From the NCBI RefSeq assembly GCF_901709675.1, contig NC_051089.1, positions 19,879,508 to 19,943,507 of the forward strand: DNA of 64,000 nt, in the 5' to 3' direction. The DNA comes from Syngnathus acus (Eukaryota; Chordata; Actinopteri; Syngnathiformes; Syngnathidae). The notes below the pieces were generated by a model. The model was not told where the DNA came from. It searched no databases and saw only the letters and a list, made by a program, of their open reading frames with translations. Position numbers and translations under genes: made by a program. Shown one piece after another: positions 45,105 through 58,824 of the stretch; the first letter of the stretch is position 1; each line of letters begins with the position of its first letter.

Positions 45105-45630
45105 AGGAAAAAAGGGAAACACACCCCATGATGGACAAAAATGTCTTCCATTACCATAAGATATTTCAAACTACAATTATTGATCTATGTGTGCAAAAAA
45201 CTGAAGGAAACCTTTTTCAAACAACTTTTGTTCAACTATATTGTATGAGCTAGGTTGTTAGGTTAAAATGACATTGTATTTTTTAGGTAAAGTCTTCCAT
45301 ACTAAGTCAAAATTCACATTTTTCTTATAGTAAAGTAAAAAACTTTAACACTCAAATAATTAAGTTGATATTAATAACAAAGATTTTACTGACAAACCAG
45401 GGCAAATTGTTATTTTTGTTCATGTTTGTTAGTTCATTTGGGTTGCACGCCAGTTTTCTTTTATCCTGCATAGTAATCTGACACAAAAGTTACCTTTATT
45501 TTCTGAAATTAACAAAAAAATTTTGAAGAGAACCTGGTATCTGAAGCATTTTTTTATTTAGTATTAATGGCAATTTACTGGCAGCACATAATGCCAACTC
45601 ACAGGTGCATCTTTAAGTTACATAGCTAGA
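45105..45630. other. downstream of tlnrd1, candidate polyadenylation signal
   Basis: On the minus strand the first AATAAA downstream of the tlnrd1 stop is at 45553-45558, which would give a 3' UTR of about 1.1 kb. A second lies near 45495. No other feature. Confidence 0.35.
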
Positions 45631-45674
45631 CACAGAGGCTCGAGGCGAGTAGACACTCGCCTCGAGCCTCTGTG
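45631..45674. repeat. perfect 20 bp inverted repeat (hairpin)
   Basis: Arms CACAGAGGCTCGAGGCGAGT (45631-45650) and its exact complement (45655-45674) are separated by AGAC. The arms are about 65% GC in an AT-rich neighbourhood. It lies about 1 kb downstream of the tlnrd1 stop, upstream of the first candidate AATAAA, so it may be in the 3' UTR. Confidence 0.95.
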
Positions 45675-46674
45675 CTGCTGCACAACACTTCAGCTTCTGT
45701 TTGCTGACACAGAGACATGAAGTCCTACTCCTCAAGGAAGTATAGTGTAAAATTTTAACTGAAAATTATTATTTACTGTACCTAAATACTTGTATGTATA
45801 TATGTGGGGTCACTATTGTCTTGTAAGTTAGTTCTAACCAACAACATCAAGTTGTGCTACCTTAATTCTATGGGAGACTTTAGAGTCTACAAGAACACTT
45901 AAGTTTAAGTTGAATAGGATTGATGACATTTGGAAACCTAAAGACCCAGCTTTTCAAACAAAACTAGTCCTTTGAAGTCTAACGAAAATCAATCAAAACA
46001 GACCCTTTAATATGTATATTATGGGTAATTGCCTCCACTGGTATTTGAGTGAAATTAAAAATCATGGTTTGATTGAATAAATAAATGAGTCAAGCAACAA
46101 CTTATCAGAAACATTTTAATTGTTGAAATAAATACTCCATTACATGCATGGTCGAACACATTGAAATACTACATGAAGTCTAAAAATGTGTAAAAACCTG
46201 TGGCACACTCACAGCAGCTTTACCAAGTAGGAATTCACACACATTGAACAAAGCAAAATCGAGACACCTGTCACTCCTACCAAGCTTGAGCAGGTCAGTC
46301 AATCATAGGTTCACATAGCAAGGCTACATCCATCCTACATCAGGGCTGGTATTTTCACCAGAACTGAAAACTGAGGTAAACTTTTCAGGTTAGGAGGGTG
46401 ACGCCAGTTTGTGAAGATCAGGAAGTGGGCCTGAGCTCACTTTAGAGTGACGGTGTCAAAGTGGCCTGATTACATAGGTTAAGAGTCACATCCAGCATGA
46501 CACAAAACCCTGAAGAGAATTGCTCATTGATGTTTCAGCGCTCTTCATGAACACCAGACTTCCGAGCACGTTTGTCGGAACCTTTTCCTAACCTGATGAG
46601 CGGGGATAATATGTCTCTTTGGTATGTTCTTATAGGACAGAGTTGGACCAGAAATCATACTGGCTCTCCCTGAA
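45675..46674 (-). other. probable tlnrd1 3' UTR
   Basis: There is no AATAAA on the minus strand between the stop and 45558, and no repeat is recognised here, so the single exon probably continues as 3' UTR. This is inferred only. Confidence 0.45.
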
Positions 46675-49160
<2,486 letters not shown>

Positions 49161-49789
49161 GTTTTTAAATTTGCTCTTTCACACTCCTCGTAGTTCTGCC
49201 ATGAGACATCCCCGAGTCAAGTGTAACACCAACTCACCGAGCCGACACATACCGGATGTTTAAAAAATAAAGGCACAAAACGTTAAATTCTGTGTAGAAA
49301 TGTTGAGAATGATATTTAGTACAAGTTAAAATTCAACACTAAACAAATTTAGTTAAAATCGTTTAGGATTATTTTGGTCCACAATTATATACACTCAACA
49401 AATGCATAAATGTCAAACTTGATTGTATTGGTTCTTTCCAATAAATTCGAACTTTTATAAATACGAGACACCTAAAGTATTGTGGGATAAATGTATTCAA
49501 TATGCGGTAACATGAGCATATATGTAGAGTATGTAGATTGCTTTTGTGTCAGTCTTGTTCCTCTATCCAGAGGCACAAACTCCTCAGCACTTTGCAATTC
49601 AAATAGGATGACTCTCATGGCAGTTATGAAAAAGCCCCACAAAATCTTCCTGGCAACTATGTTTTTCTCATTATTTTTATTTTCATTTCTGAAGATTTGT
49701 GGTGTCTGAAGAATGACTTGTTTTGTATTTGTATTAAAATATTTGTAAAAGCAAGTAAAAGTTGTTTTCTCAGTATGTACTATGATATA
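49161..49789. other. AT-rich intergenic DNA
   Basis: Nothing recognised apart from a gradual transition into TA repeats. Confidence 0.4.
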
Positions 49790-49803
49790 TATTGTATATA
49801 TAT

Positions 49804-49858
<55 letters not shown>
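49790..49858. repeat. (TA)n microsatellite
   Basis: TATAT runs with GTATA interruptions, ending at a pogo-like element. Confidence 0.95.
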
Positions 49859-49862
<4 letters not shown>

Positions 49863-50066
49863 GAGCCTCGGTTTTCGAACGTCCCGGTTCTCGAACAAAT
49901 CGGTATTCGAACAAAAAAATCGAGATTTTTTTGCTTCGGATGTCGGACGAAATTTCGGTTGTCGAACCTCGGGAGGTGAGCCGAGAGGACCCGCATGCCA
50001 ACTGACTCCGTTCGTTATTACATTCTCGTTACTCTGAGGATTGCATCAATTCTAATCATGCCTCCA
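49859..50066 (+). mobile_element. pogo-like transposon 5' end
   Basis: CGGTTTTCGAACGTCCCGGT, TCTCGAACAAATCGGTATTC, then GAACCTCGGGAGGTGAGCCG, CTGACTCCGTTCGTTA and ATGCCTCCAAAG are the same order as the split copy at 39695-40640. It stops right after the transposase start, where a hAT terminus begins. Confidence 0.65.
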
Positions 50067-50150
50067 AAGCAGGGGTGTCAAACTCCTTTCCTCGGGGGCC
50101 GAATCCCTACATGTTTTCCAAGTTTCCCTTGTTAAACACACCTGATTCAT
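50067..50150 (+). mobile_element. hAT terminus fragment (CAGGGGTGTCAAACTC)
   Basis: CAGGGGTGTCAAACTCCTTT, followed by CTCGGGGGCCGAATCCCTAC and TTAAACACACCTGATTCA, is the left end of a widespread teleost hAT MITE. It is cut off at a TA array near 50150. Confidence 0.55.
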
Positions 50151-50879
50151 ATATATATATATATTGTGGTGATGTATATATATACTATATACCGTAATTT
50201 TCGGACTATAAGTCGCTCCGGAGTACAAGTCGCATCAGCCATAAAATGCCCAAAAAAGTGAAAAAAAACATATATAAGTCACTCCGGAGTATAAGTCGCA
50301 TTTTGGGGGGCAATTTATTCGACAAAATCCAACACCAAGAACAGTCATGAATGAGCAACAACAGGCTAAACGATAGGTATGCTAACGTAACATAAACACA
50401 AACGAAGAGCTGAGAACGGCCCTGACGTAACATTCAGTTATTTAAAAAAAACTATTACATAAATAACACCGTTTATAATACCATCTGTGTCACTAATTCA
50501 TTAAATCCATCGATCGTCCTTTGTCAACAATGTGTGCGCGCCGCTGACGGCGCTTGCACTTCAAAATATTCCACAGGCCCATATAACGATATATAAATTA
50601 GAAATCAAATAACTATTATATAAGCAATAATATTATCAAACCATCTGTGCACTCTAAATTATTAAATCCATCGATCAAATTCCTCGTCCTTTGTCAACAA
50701 CGCCGCGCGTGAGCCCTGACGTCAGCCTCGTCGTTATTCCACAGATCTAGTATATAACTATATTGTAGCCTTAACAAAGTACAAGGAAAGACGTGGGTTT
50801 GGTAAACGGCTCTTTATTTAACAAATCAAACTTCCAGGCGTGTGGCGGCGTCGACTTCCAGCCACGGAAGTGGAAGAGA

Positions 50880-51140
50880 GATCCATAGAATAGGACCGGG
50901 CATGCGTAAAAGCCATGACCGAGCCCCATCCACCGTCCCCGGACAGCCACCCGGCCGAGCGCCGGCCCTCGACTTCCATCCACGGAGGTGAAAGAGAGCT
51001 CCCTAGAGTAGGACCGGGCGTGCGTAAAAGCCATGTCCGAGCCCCATCCACCGTCCCTGGACAGCCACCCGGCCGAGCGCCGGCCCCCGACTTCAATCCA
51101 CGGAGGTGAAAGAGCTCCTTAGAGTAGGACCGGGCGTGGG
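50880..51140 (-). repeat. 118 bp minisatellite in copy C
   Basis: TAGGACCGGGCRTGCGTAAA recurs at about 50891, 51009 and (GTGGGTAAA variant) 51125, a spacing of about 118 bp. It is the same unit as at 2911-3265. Confidence 0.8.
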
Positions 51141-51173
51141 TAAAAGCAATAATAGTTTTTCAAACCTTCTGTG

Positions 51174-51287
51174 TCACTCCAAATCCTTAAATCCTTCAAA
51201 CTCTTCGTCCGCCGTGTCACTTAGAAACAAAGCCGCTAATGATGCCGGTAGTACGTGGGGCCCTTCGTCATCTTCGTCATCCCGTGA
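51174..51287 (-). pseudogene. acidic C-terminal tail relic, copy C
   Basis: A 37-codon frame plus TGA, in the same frame as the relics at 2791-2904 and 28092-28202, ends in the EEFEGF block. Three diverged copies keeping one frame and stop argue that this was coding in the ancestor. Confidence 0.4.
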
Positions 51288-51525
51288 TCAATCTTTGTCC
51301 TTTATGTAAACAACCGCCGCGCCAGGCTGTGTCGCGCTGCTGACGTCACTTGAAATTCAAATTACAGTAATCCCTTGCTACATCGCGGTTCGTTTATCGC
51401 GGTTTCACTTTTTTTTTTTTTGGGAAACCATTTGAAAAAAAACATATATAAGTCGCTCCTTATTATAAGTCGCCCCCCCACCCAAACTATGAAAAAAAAC
51501 GCGACTTATAGTCCGAAAATTACGG

Positions 51526-51533
<8 letters not shown>

Positions 51534-51616
<83 letters not shown>
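51534..51616. repeat. (GA)n microsatellite
   Basis: Pure AG repeat of about 80 bp followed by ACAGACAGACAG. Confidence 0.95.
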
Positions 51617-51618
<2 letters not shown>

Positions 51619-52017
51619 ACAGACAGACAGACACATTTCTATGAGTCCCCCTGTTCGGGTTTACAAAATTGACACAGGTGACAGGTCCTGACAACCCATG
51701 CTAGGCAATTGTCTAAAATTATTAGTGGTGTACAGGTTCATACAATTACACGCAGACTTTAATTTTCCCATAATTTGTATTAAATACTGCTAGAAGTGTA
51801 TGTTTAGTTGAAAATTATAAGAAGTAGTAGTAGTAATTCAGTTCAGGCAGCCGTGCGGGTAGGAGGCTTTGTTCTGCTCTCAAGGTTATGCTGCAAACTG
51901 AGAGATAGAGGCATACAGACACACGGACATGCAAAATACAAATTACTCAATACAAAATAGCTTTACTTGTACAAGTGTGGAGCAGAAGAAATACTTTCTT
52001 TTTCTAATTTTTGAGCG

Positions 52018-52305
52018 ATGGTGCCAAAAAAGGATCAGGTAATGTCCAATGCTTTGGAAGAAATCAAAAATCAGCTGAAAACTCTGCGAACTCTGGAAAA
52101 AAATCAGCAGAAAACTCTGGACACTCTTCAAGAGACTGGTGAAGACATCAGAGATAATAAAAAGTGTATAATGGAAATGGAGGCTCGAATGACTGTATTA
52201 GAAACCAAGATGGAAGAGATTGCATTTCTCAAAGCTGAGAATTCCAAGAAAGACCAGCCGATAAAAATTCTCACCAACAGTGGAAGATATCGACCAACAA
52301 TATAA
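52018..52305 (+). CDS. coiled-coil ORF, possibly LINE ORF1 start
   Basis: This 95-residue frame starts MVPKKDQVMSNALEEIKNQL. Almost all of it has heptad-like Leu/Ile/Met spacing with many Lys/Glu residues, which predicts a coiled coil. Short basic starts followed by coiled coils are typical of LINE ORF1 proteins, but no RNA-binding domain follows and I recognise no family. It may equally be a relic of another transposon. Confidence 0.3.
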   Translation: MVPKKDQVMSNALEEIKNQLKTLRTLEKNQQKTLDTLQETGEDIRDNKKCIMEMEARMTVLETKMEEIAFLKAENSKKDQPIKILTNSGRYRPTI

Positions 52306-53104
52306 AATGAATGATCAAGATCTCACCGAGACAATGGGACCGATGGTAGAGACGAGGTAGACAATCGATCCGTGGAACAGCAAGTGGTTACAACAAAACA
52401 GCGCAGGACAAGGCAAATGCGGATTCTGTCGACTTCTTCCCAAGAGGGGCAACTGGAAGTAGGGTAAGTGAAAATCATATGGTACTACTGGGATTACAGT
52501 GAACAGATATCTCTTGTATTATGTCTACAATACAGACTGGTGCCTGAACTGCTGATGTGTGCAAATGTTATTATGAAATTCTTCAACACTGTCGTCAAAT
52601 GCTGATACCGAAATAGATAAACAATATTGTGGAATGTTGAATAATACATAAATAAGAGGGAGTTGCATCCTTGAGGGCGTACCGGGCGCAGATCTCCTAG
52701 CGGCAGGAACAGGCAGTTCCGCAACTGTATCATAAGCTATGGAACTCCTAAAATGGGTCAGTGAAATCGACCAGACTATCTCCACTCCACGTTGACCCTC
52801 ATGGGGTTGCACTTGCACCTAAAAAATAAGCTGCAACGAACAAATGCTGGCATCGCTGGAGGGACTTCCAGCGTTGGAATGCAATCTGAGGCCAGCATGG
52901 TAGGCCATTAGTTGAGTGATCGGTTGGTGCAAATGCCGGCCGTCGGTGGAGACGATTCCCGGGGTGCCTTCGGGATTGTGACTCAAACCCTCTCGAAATT
53001 GATTAAACTGTCTTCGTTTTCAAATCAAACTGTTAAAACATATTGTAACTAAATCAACTTGGCTGTATTCAAAACAAATTGATAAGTTGTTATGGAAACT
53101 TTCT
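52306..53104. other. intergenic, unclassified
   Basis: Minus-strand open frames at 52494-52818 have no recognisable homology. 52840-53000 has short GC-rich motifs. Nothing firm. Confidence 0.3.
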
Positions 53105-53570
53105 GTATTTGTCACGTCTCATCTCCGCTCCTCATCGTTTCCTCGTGTGCCAGTGATTTCAAAGTTTTCATTCGCGTCTCTGTCCCGCGTCTGTGCACTC
53201 GCCCCTCCCCGCCTGTGTCCTACCAGTAATCAATGTAATCACCATCACCTGCCTCTCGTTACCAGTCTTGTATTTAAGTCCTCCCTGTCGGATCGTTCTG
53301 TTGCTACCCCTGCAGTCAGCTCTGTTTTCCCGTCCCGTTAGTTCCTGCCGGTTAGTCCTACCATGCACCAGGGATGAGAATCTTCCGCGGATTTCTGTGT
53401 TTTTTTCCGTCGGGAGTATCATTTTCGTGAATCGTGTAGCTCCGTTGAGAATTTTTTTTTATATGGGGGGGAGCGGCTGGCAGCAGTATTGCGAAAACAG
53501 CCGCCTTATTTTCGGCAGCATTTTGGCGCTACTTTCGTCACATCATTTGCCTACTCATTTGCCTAATTAG

Positions 53571-54342
53571 TAGGGGTGTAACGATTCATCGATAGACATC
53601 GATTAATCGATATAATGCTCTACGATTTATTGGCATCGATGCTAAACGTAAACATCGATTTATATCGCCGTGTTTGACCTCGGACATTAGACGCGACTTT
53701 ATTTTGAAATCCAGTTCATTGTTGCTTGCTTCCTCTTTCCGGGAGCAGTACGCGGCGTGTTGTGTTGTGAGCAGAGCAGGCACGTGAAAGGGGAGCCGAC
53801 AACTACGCGGCTCCTGGGCTGGTGCTATGGCTAGTGTCCAAGAAGACGAGGAAATTCGCTCACCTTTGGGCTTCAAGTCATTCGTTTGGAAGCACTTTGG
53901 ATTCCAAAGAAAAGATGGCTCAACGGACAATTAAAATTATTGTAAATAAATAGTTCAGTAATGCACTTTAAAGTTAATGGTATTACAAAAAAAGAAAGAA
54001 TATTCATTTTTCTTTACTTATATGAGAAAAAATATAGGAATTTGATAAAGTTCAGTGTTAAAATAAGCACTTTGTATACTACAATACTCTTGTAATTTCC
54101 TAAATAAAGAGTTTGCAGTACCTTGTTGATTTTGCGTATGAATTGTTATAAATCAGGATATTGTTCTATATTTTTTATTTAAAAAAATAAAATAAAAATA
54201 AAAATATCGATCGTAGAGCACTATATCGTGATGTATTGTGAATGAATCACAGCAGGCTTTAAGATATCGGCAAATATCGTATCGTGGTTCTTTGTATCGA
54301 TATGATATCGTATCGTGACAAAACCCGCGATTTACACCCCTA
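53571..54342 (+). mobile_element. non-autonomous hAT element (TAGGGGTGTAACGATT ends)
   Basis: It is flanked by the 8 bp duplication CTAATTAG (53563-53570, 54343-54350). Ends TAGGGGTGTAACGATTCATC and the complement of TAGGGGTGTAAATCGCGG are rich in ATCGAT/TATCG motifs. It keeps a 35-codon start of a transposase (53827-53934). Confidence 0.9.
53827..53934 (+). pseudogene. truncated hAT transposase N-terminus
   Basis: An ATG-started frame reads MASVQEDEEIRSPLGFKSFV and then WKHFGFQRKDGS, the beginning of a ZBED-type BED finger (S.VW.HFGF block), and stops before the Cys ligands. It is an internal-deletion remnant. Confidence 0.6.
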
Positions 54343-54367
54343 CTAATTAGCAAAGGTTTTAGCCAGC

Positions 54368-54643
54368 ATGGCGAAAGTCTTAGAGAAAAAAGACGAGGAT
54401 CGTGCCAGGGAAATAGACAAATCGAACGGGATCAGGAACTGCTTCAGATGGGCATGGCTCGAGAGCAGCGTCATCTTACAACTCGGAACACAGTCCGTAA
54501 CCACCTGCCTGATGGAACATATCCGTAAATTAGATGTCCCGGGGAAGGTTTTGTGCATTCTTTGTTAAGATGTGATAAGCTATGGAGGTCGCGGCGCTTC
54601 GAACATTAAGGAGCACATCAAAACAAAAAAATCACAAAGGTAC
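54368..54643 (+). pseudogene. zinc-finger-like transposon protein fragment
   Basis: From ATG 54368 the frame reads MAKVLEKKDEDRAREIDKSN, a middle part, then KLDVPGKVLCILC and a stop. Reading through the stop gives DVISYGGRGASNIKEHIKTK and then a GT donor. The C-x2-C followed by H-x3-5-H/K arrangement resembles a BED/C2H2-like finger present in an uncharacterised teleost transposon protein family I recall only vaguely. The stop at 54566-54568 and the loss of the second His suggest decay. Confidence 0.4.
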
Positions 54644-55463
54644 GTTTTTACTTTTACAAGCATGATGTTACATGTAAGCTAATGTTAGGCTATCCCTCTG
54701 GCATCCGTCTGTCTCAAGAGACAATGGTAGCGCCATGGAGTCTCCAGGGCGCTAGCCAGGGCAGAATTTTTGAAGATCATGCGTTGCCCATTAAACATGA
54801 CTCCACTCTCGGCTGCTCCAACTTGATCCAAGGGAACGCTGCGCATTACATTTGGAGCTGGTTTAGCTGCAGGAGCTGCCGGAGAGATGTCGACGTCGAC
54901 TATCCAACCGTCTTTGGGGCTCCACTCCAAATTTTTCCTCAGGGTTGTCTCCCAAAGCCTTTCCCGAAAATAGGTAACCCACAAGGCAGTGGGGGTTTGA
55001 AAATCAGGGTTTTCCGTCCCCTAGATCAGTGGTCCCCAACCTTTTTTGCACCACGGACCGGTTACGTGTCAGAAATATTTTCGCGGACCGGCCTTTATAT
55101 AAATAAATATATTTATATATTTATTATTTAAATATTTATATATATAAATAGGATGAAATAAAATGATACGACTGGCATAAAAACAAATATAAACCACATA
55201 AGAATAAAACGTTGAATTAGTGGGAGCACCGAGCTCTTTTCTCAGAAATGAGCCGTTCCCGTCTAGGCGTAATCGGAGACAATGACACCCGAAGTGGTTA
55301 AGGTTTGTCTTTAAATGCAGGATGCTTGGTCTCCATGTGCCGAAGCAGGTTTGAAGGCTTCATTGCCTCGTTAGCTAGCCTTTCGCCACATATGCGGAGT
55401 GCACTTGGCGCGTCAGAGTCACCTGTGGCGATAAATCCATATTTTAAGTAGGACTCCAGAAAT

Positions 55464-58400
55464 CCATCCATCCATCCATCTTCTTCCGCTTATCCGGGGT
55501 CGGGTCGCGGGGGCAGCAGCTTCAGAAGGGACTCCCAGACTTCCCTCTCCCCAGCCACTTCATCTAGCTCATCCCGGGGGATCCCAAGGCGTTCCCAGGC
55601 CAGCCGAGAGATGTAGTCTCTCCAGCGCGTCCTGGGTCGTCCCCGGGGTCTCCTACCGGTGGGACATGCCTGGAACACCTCCCCAGGGAGGCGTCCAGGA
55701 GGCATCCTGATGAGATGCCCGAGCCACCTCATCTGGCTCCTCTCAACGTGGAGGAGTAGCGACTCTACTCCGAGTCTCTCCCGGATGACCGAACTTCTCA
55801 CCCTATCTCTAAGGGAGAGCCCGGACATCCTGCGGAGAAAACTCATTTCGGCCGCTTGTATCCGGGATCTCGTTCTTTCGGTCACGACCCATAGCTCGTG
55901 ACCATAGGTGAGGGTAGGAGCGTAAATCGACCGGTAAATTGAGAGCTTTGCCTTTTGGCTCAGCTCTCTCTTTACCACGACGGACCGGTACAGAGTCCGC
56001 ATTACTGCCGACGCTGCACCGATCCGCCTGTCGATCTCGCGCTCCATCCTCCCCTCACTCGTGAACAAGACCCCAAGATACTTAAACTCCTCCACTTGGG
56101 GCAGGATCTCATCCCCGATCCGGAGAGGGCATTCCACCCTTTTCCGATCGAGGACCATGGACTCGGATTTGGAGGTGCTGACCCTCATCCCGACCGCTTC
56201 ACACTCGGCTGCGAACCGCTCCAGTGAGAGCTGGAGATCACGGCCTGAAGAAGCCAACAGCACAACGTCGTCTGCAAAAAGCAGAGACGCGATGCTGAGG
56301 TCCCCAAACCGGACACCCTCAACGCCTCGGCTGCACCTAGAAATTCTGTCCATAAAAATTATGAACAGAATCGGTGACAAAGGGCAGCCTTGGCGGAGTC
56401 CAACCCTCACTGGGAACGAATCCGACTTACTGCCGGAAATGCGGACCACACTCTGGCATCGGTGATACAGGGACCGAACCGCCCTTATCAGTTGGCTCGG
56501 TACCCCGTACTCCCGAAGCACCCCCCACAGAACCTCCCGAGGGACACGGTCGAACGCCTTCTCCAAGTCCACAAAACACATGTGGACTGGTTGGGCGAAC
56601 TCCCATGCACCCTCGAGGATCCTGTTGAGGGTGAAGAGCTGGTCCACTGTTCCACGGCCAGGACGAAAGCCACACTGTTCCTCCTGAATCCGAGGTTCGA
56701 CCTCCCGACGGACCCTCCTCTCCAGCACCCCTGAATAGACCTTACCAGGGAGGCTGAGGAGTGTAATTCCCCTGTAATTGGAACACACCCTCCGGTCCCC
56801 CTTCTTAAAGAGGGGAACCACCACCCCAGTCTGCCAATCCAGAGGCACTGTCCCCGATGTCCACGCGATGCTGTAGAGACGTGTCAGCCATGACAGCCCC
56901 ACAACATCCAGAGCCCTTAAGAAATCCGGGCGGATCTCATCCACCCCCGGGGCCTTGCCACCGAGGAGTTTTTTAACTACCTCAGTGACTTCAACCCCAG
57001 AGATTGGAGAGTCCGCCTCAGAGTCCCCAGGCCCTGCTTCCACAATGGAAGGCGTGTCGGTGGAATTGAGGAGGTCTTCGAAGTATTCTCCCCACCGACA
57101 CACGACGTCCCGAGTCGAGGTCAGCAGCACGCCATCTCCACTGTAAACAGTGTTGACGTTGCACTGCTTCCCCCTCCTGAGACGCCGGATGGTGGACCAG
57201 AATTTCCTCGAAGCCGTCCGGAAGTCATTCTCCATGGCCTCGCCGAACTCCTCCCACGCCCGGGTTTTTGCCTCAGCAACCGCCGAAGCCGCGTTCCGCT
57301 TGGCCATCCGGTACCTGTCAGCTGCCTCCGGAGTCCCGCAGGCCAAAACGGCCCGATAGGACTCCTTCTTCAGCTTGACGGCATCCCTTACCGCCGGTGT
57401 CCACCAGCGGGTTCGGGGATTGCCGCCACGACAGGCACCAATGACCTTACGGCCACAGCTCCGGTCGGCCGCCTCAACAATGGAGGCGCGGAACAAGGTC
57501 CACTCGGACTCAATGTCCCCCGCCTCCCCCGGGACGTGGGAAAAGCTCTGCCGGAGGTGGGAGTTGAAGCTCTTCCTGACAGGGGATTCCGCCAGACGTT
57601 CCCAGCAGACCCTCACAGAACGTTTGGGTCTGCCAGGTCGGACCGGCATCTTCCCCCACCATCGGAGCCAACCCACCACCAGGTGGTGATCAGTTGACAG
57701 CTCCGCCCCTCTCTTCGCCCGAGTGTCCAAAACATGCGGCCGCAAATCCGATGACACGACTACAAAGTCGATCATCGAACTGCGGCCTAGGGTGTCCTGG
57801 TGCCAAGTGCACACATGGACACCCTTATGTTTGAACATGGTGTTCATTATTGAAAATCCGTGTCGAGCACAGAAGTCCAACAATAGAACACCGCTCGGGT
57901 TCAGATCGGGGGGGCCGTTCCTCCCAATCACGCCCTTCCAGGTCTCACTGTCATTGCCCACGTGAGCATTGAAGTCACCCAGTAGAACGACGGAGTCCCC
58001 AGAAGGAGCGCTCTCCAGCACTTCCTCCAGGGACTCCAAGAAGGGTGGGTACTCTGAGCTGCCGTTTGGTGCATAGACACAAACAACAGTCAGGACCCGT
58101 CCCCCCACCCGAAGGCGGAGGGAGGCTACCCTCTCGTTCACCGGGGTGAACCCCAATGTGCAGGCGCCCAGCCGGGGGGCAATAAGTATACCCACACCTG
58201 CTCGACGCCTCTCACCGTGGGCAACCCCAGAGTGGAAGAGAGTCCAGCCCCTCTCGAGAAGGCTTGTACCGGAACCCAAACTGTGCGTGGAGGCAAGTCC
58301 GACTATATCTAGTCGGAACTTTTCTGCCTCGCACACCAGCTCGGGCTCCTTTCCAGCCAGAGAGGTGACATTCCATGTCCCAAGAGCCAGCTTCTGCAGC

Positions 58401-58824
58401 CGGGGATCAGACCGCCAAGGTCCCTGCCTTTGGCCGCCGCCCAGCTTGCAATGCACCCGACCCCTTTGGCCCCTCCCACAGGTGGTGAGCCCATGGGAAG
58501 GGGGACCCACGTTTCCTTTTCGGGCTGAGCCCGGCCGGGCCCCATGGGCGAAGGCCCGGCCACCAGACGCTCGCCTTCGAGCCCCGCCTCCAGGCCTGGC
58601 TCCAGAGGGGGGCCCCGGTGACCCGCGTCCGGGCGAGGGAAAACGTGATCCATTAATTTTTTTCATCATAAGGGGCTGATGAGCCGTGCTTTGTCTGGCC
58701 CCTCACCTAGGACCCGTTTGCCATGGGTGACCCTACCAGGGGCATGAAGCCCCAGACAACATGGCTCCTAGGATCATAGGGGCACGCAAACCCCTCCACC
58801 ACGATAAGGTGACGACTCACGGAA
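55464..58824 (-). mobile_element. full-length Rex3 (RTE clade) LINE, 3361 bp
   Basis: On the minus strand it runs from 58824 (5' leader of about 155 bp) through one long ORF to the 3' end AAGCGGAAGAAGATGGATGG with ATGG repeats at 55464-55481. It is flanked by the 7 bp duplication CAGAAAT (55457-55463, 58825-58831). The duplication lies in the hAT transposase frame, proving insertion into that element. Both ends are complete, which is rare because most LINE copies are 5'-truncated. Confidence 0.95.
55490..58669 (-). CDS. Rex3 endonuclease-reverse transcriptase, intact 1059-residue ORF
   Basis: Residues 1-90 are Gly/Arg/Pro-rich. The APE-type endonuclease follows at about 95-340 ([45 protein letters not shown] at about 231, [29 protein letters not shown]). 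RT motifs are [86 protein letters not shown] and [11 protein letters not shown] (798-801). The C-terminal part has YGHELW and [15 protein letters not shown]. The element copies itself by nicking DNA and reverse transcribing its RNA at the nick (target-primed reverse transcription). All recognised catalytic motifs are present and no stop interrupts the ORF, so this copy may be competent. Compare the dead copy at 8083-13133. Confidence 0.93.
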   Translation of the reverse strand: MMKKINGSRFPSPGRGSPGPPSGARPGGGARRRASGGRAFAHGARPGSARKGNVGPPSHGLTTCGRGQRGRVHCKLGGGQRQGPWRSDPRLQKLALGTWNVTSLAGKEPELVCEAEKFRLDIVGLASTHSLGSGTSLLERGWTLFHSGVAHGERRRAGVGILIAPRLGACTLGFTPVNERVASLRLRVGGRVLTVVCVYAPNGSSEYPPFLESLEEVLESAPSGDSVVLLGDFNAHVGNDSETWKGVIGRNGPPDLNPSGVLLLDFCARHGFSIMNTMFKHKGVHVCTWHQDTLGRSSMIDFVVVSSDLRPHVLDTRAKRGAELSTDHHLVVGWLRWWGKMPVRPGRPKRSVRVCWERLAESPVRKSFNSHLRQSFSHVPGEAGDIESEWTLFRASIVEAADRSCGRKVIGACRGGNPRTRWWTPAVRDAVKLKKESYRAVLACGTPEAADRYRMAKRNAASAVAEAKTRAWEEFGEAMENDFRTASRKFWSTIRRLRRGKQCNVNTVYSGDGVLLTSTRDVVCRWGEYFEDLLNSTDTPSIVEAGPGDSEADSPISGVEVTEVVKKLLGGKAPGVDEIRPDFLRALDVVGLSWLTRLYSIAWTSGTVPLDWQTGVVVPLFKKGDRRVCSNYRGITLLSLPGKVYSGVLERRVRREVEPRIQEEQCGFRPGRGTVDQLFTLNRILEGAWEFAQPVHMCFVDLEKAFDRVPREVLWGVLREYGVPSQLIRAVRSLYHRCQSVVRISGSKSDSFPVRVGLRQGCPLSPILFIIFMDRISRCSRGVEGVRFGDLSIASLLFADDVVLLASSGRDLQLSLERFAAECEAVGMRVSTSKSESMVLDRKRVECPLRIGDEILPQVEEFKYLGVLFTSEGRMEREIDRRIGAASAVMRTLYRSVVVKRELSQKAKLSIYRSIYAPTLTYGHELWVVTERTRSRIQAAEMSFLRRMSGLSLRDRVRSSVIRERLGVESLLLHVERSQMRWLGHLIRMPPGRLPGEVFQACPTGRRPRGRPRTRWRDYISRLAWERLGIPRDELDEVAGEREVWESLLKLLPPRPDPG

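Larger units (their letters stand above)
50192..51525 (-). mobile_element. CCGTAWTTTTCGG family DNA transposon, copy C
   Basis: It is complete between TA dinucleotides (50190-50191, 51526-51527) with ends CCGTAATTTTCGGACTATAA at both sides in inverted orientation. Relative to copy A (2584-4176) it is reversed: the 165 bp-type repeats come first (about 50430-50760), then the 118 bp-type units (about 50880-51140), the acidic-tail relic (51174-51287) and the pogo-like motif (51362-51408). Confidence 0.75.
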
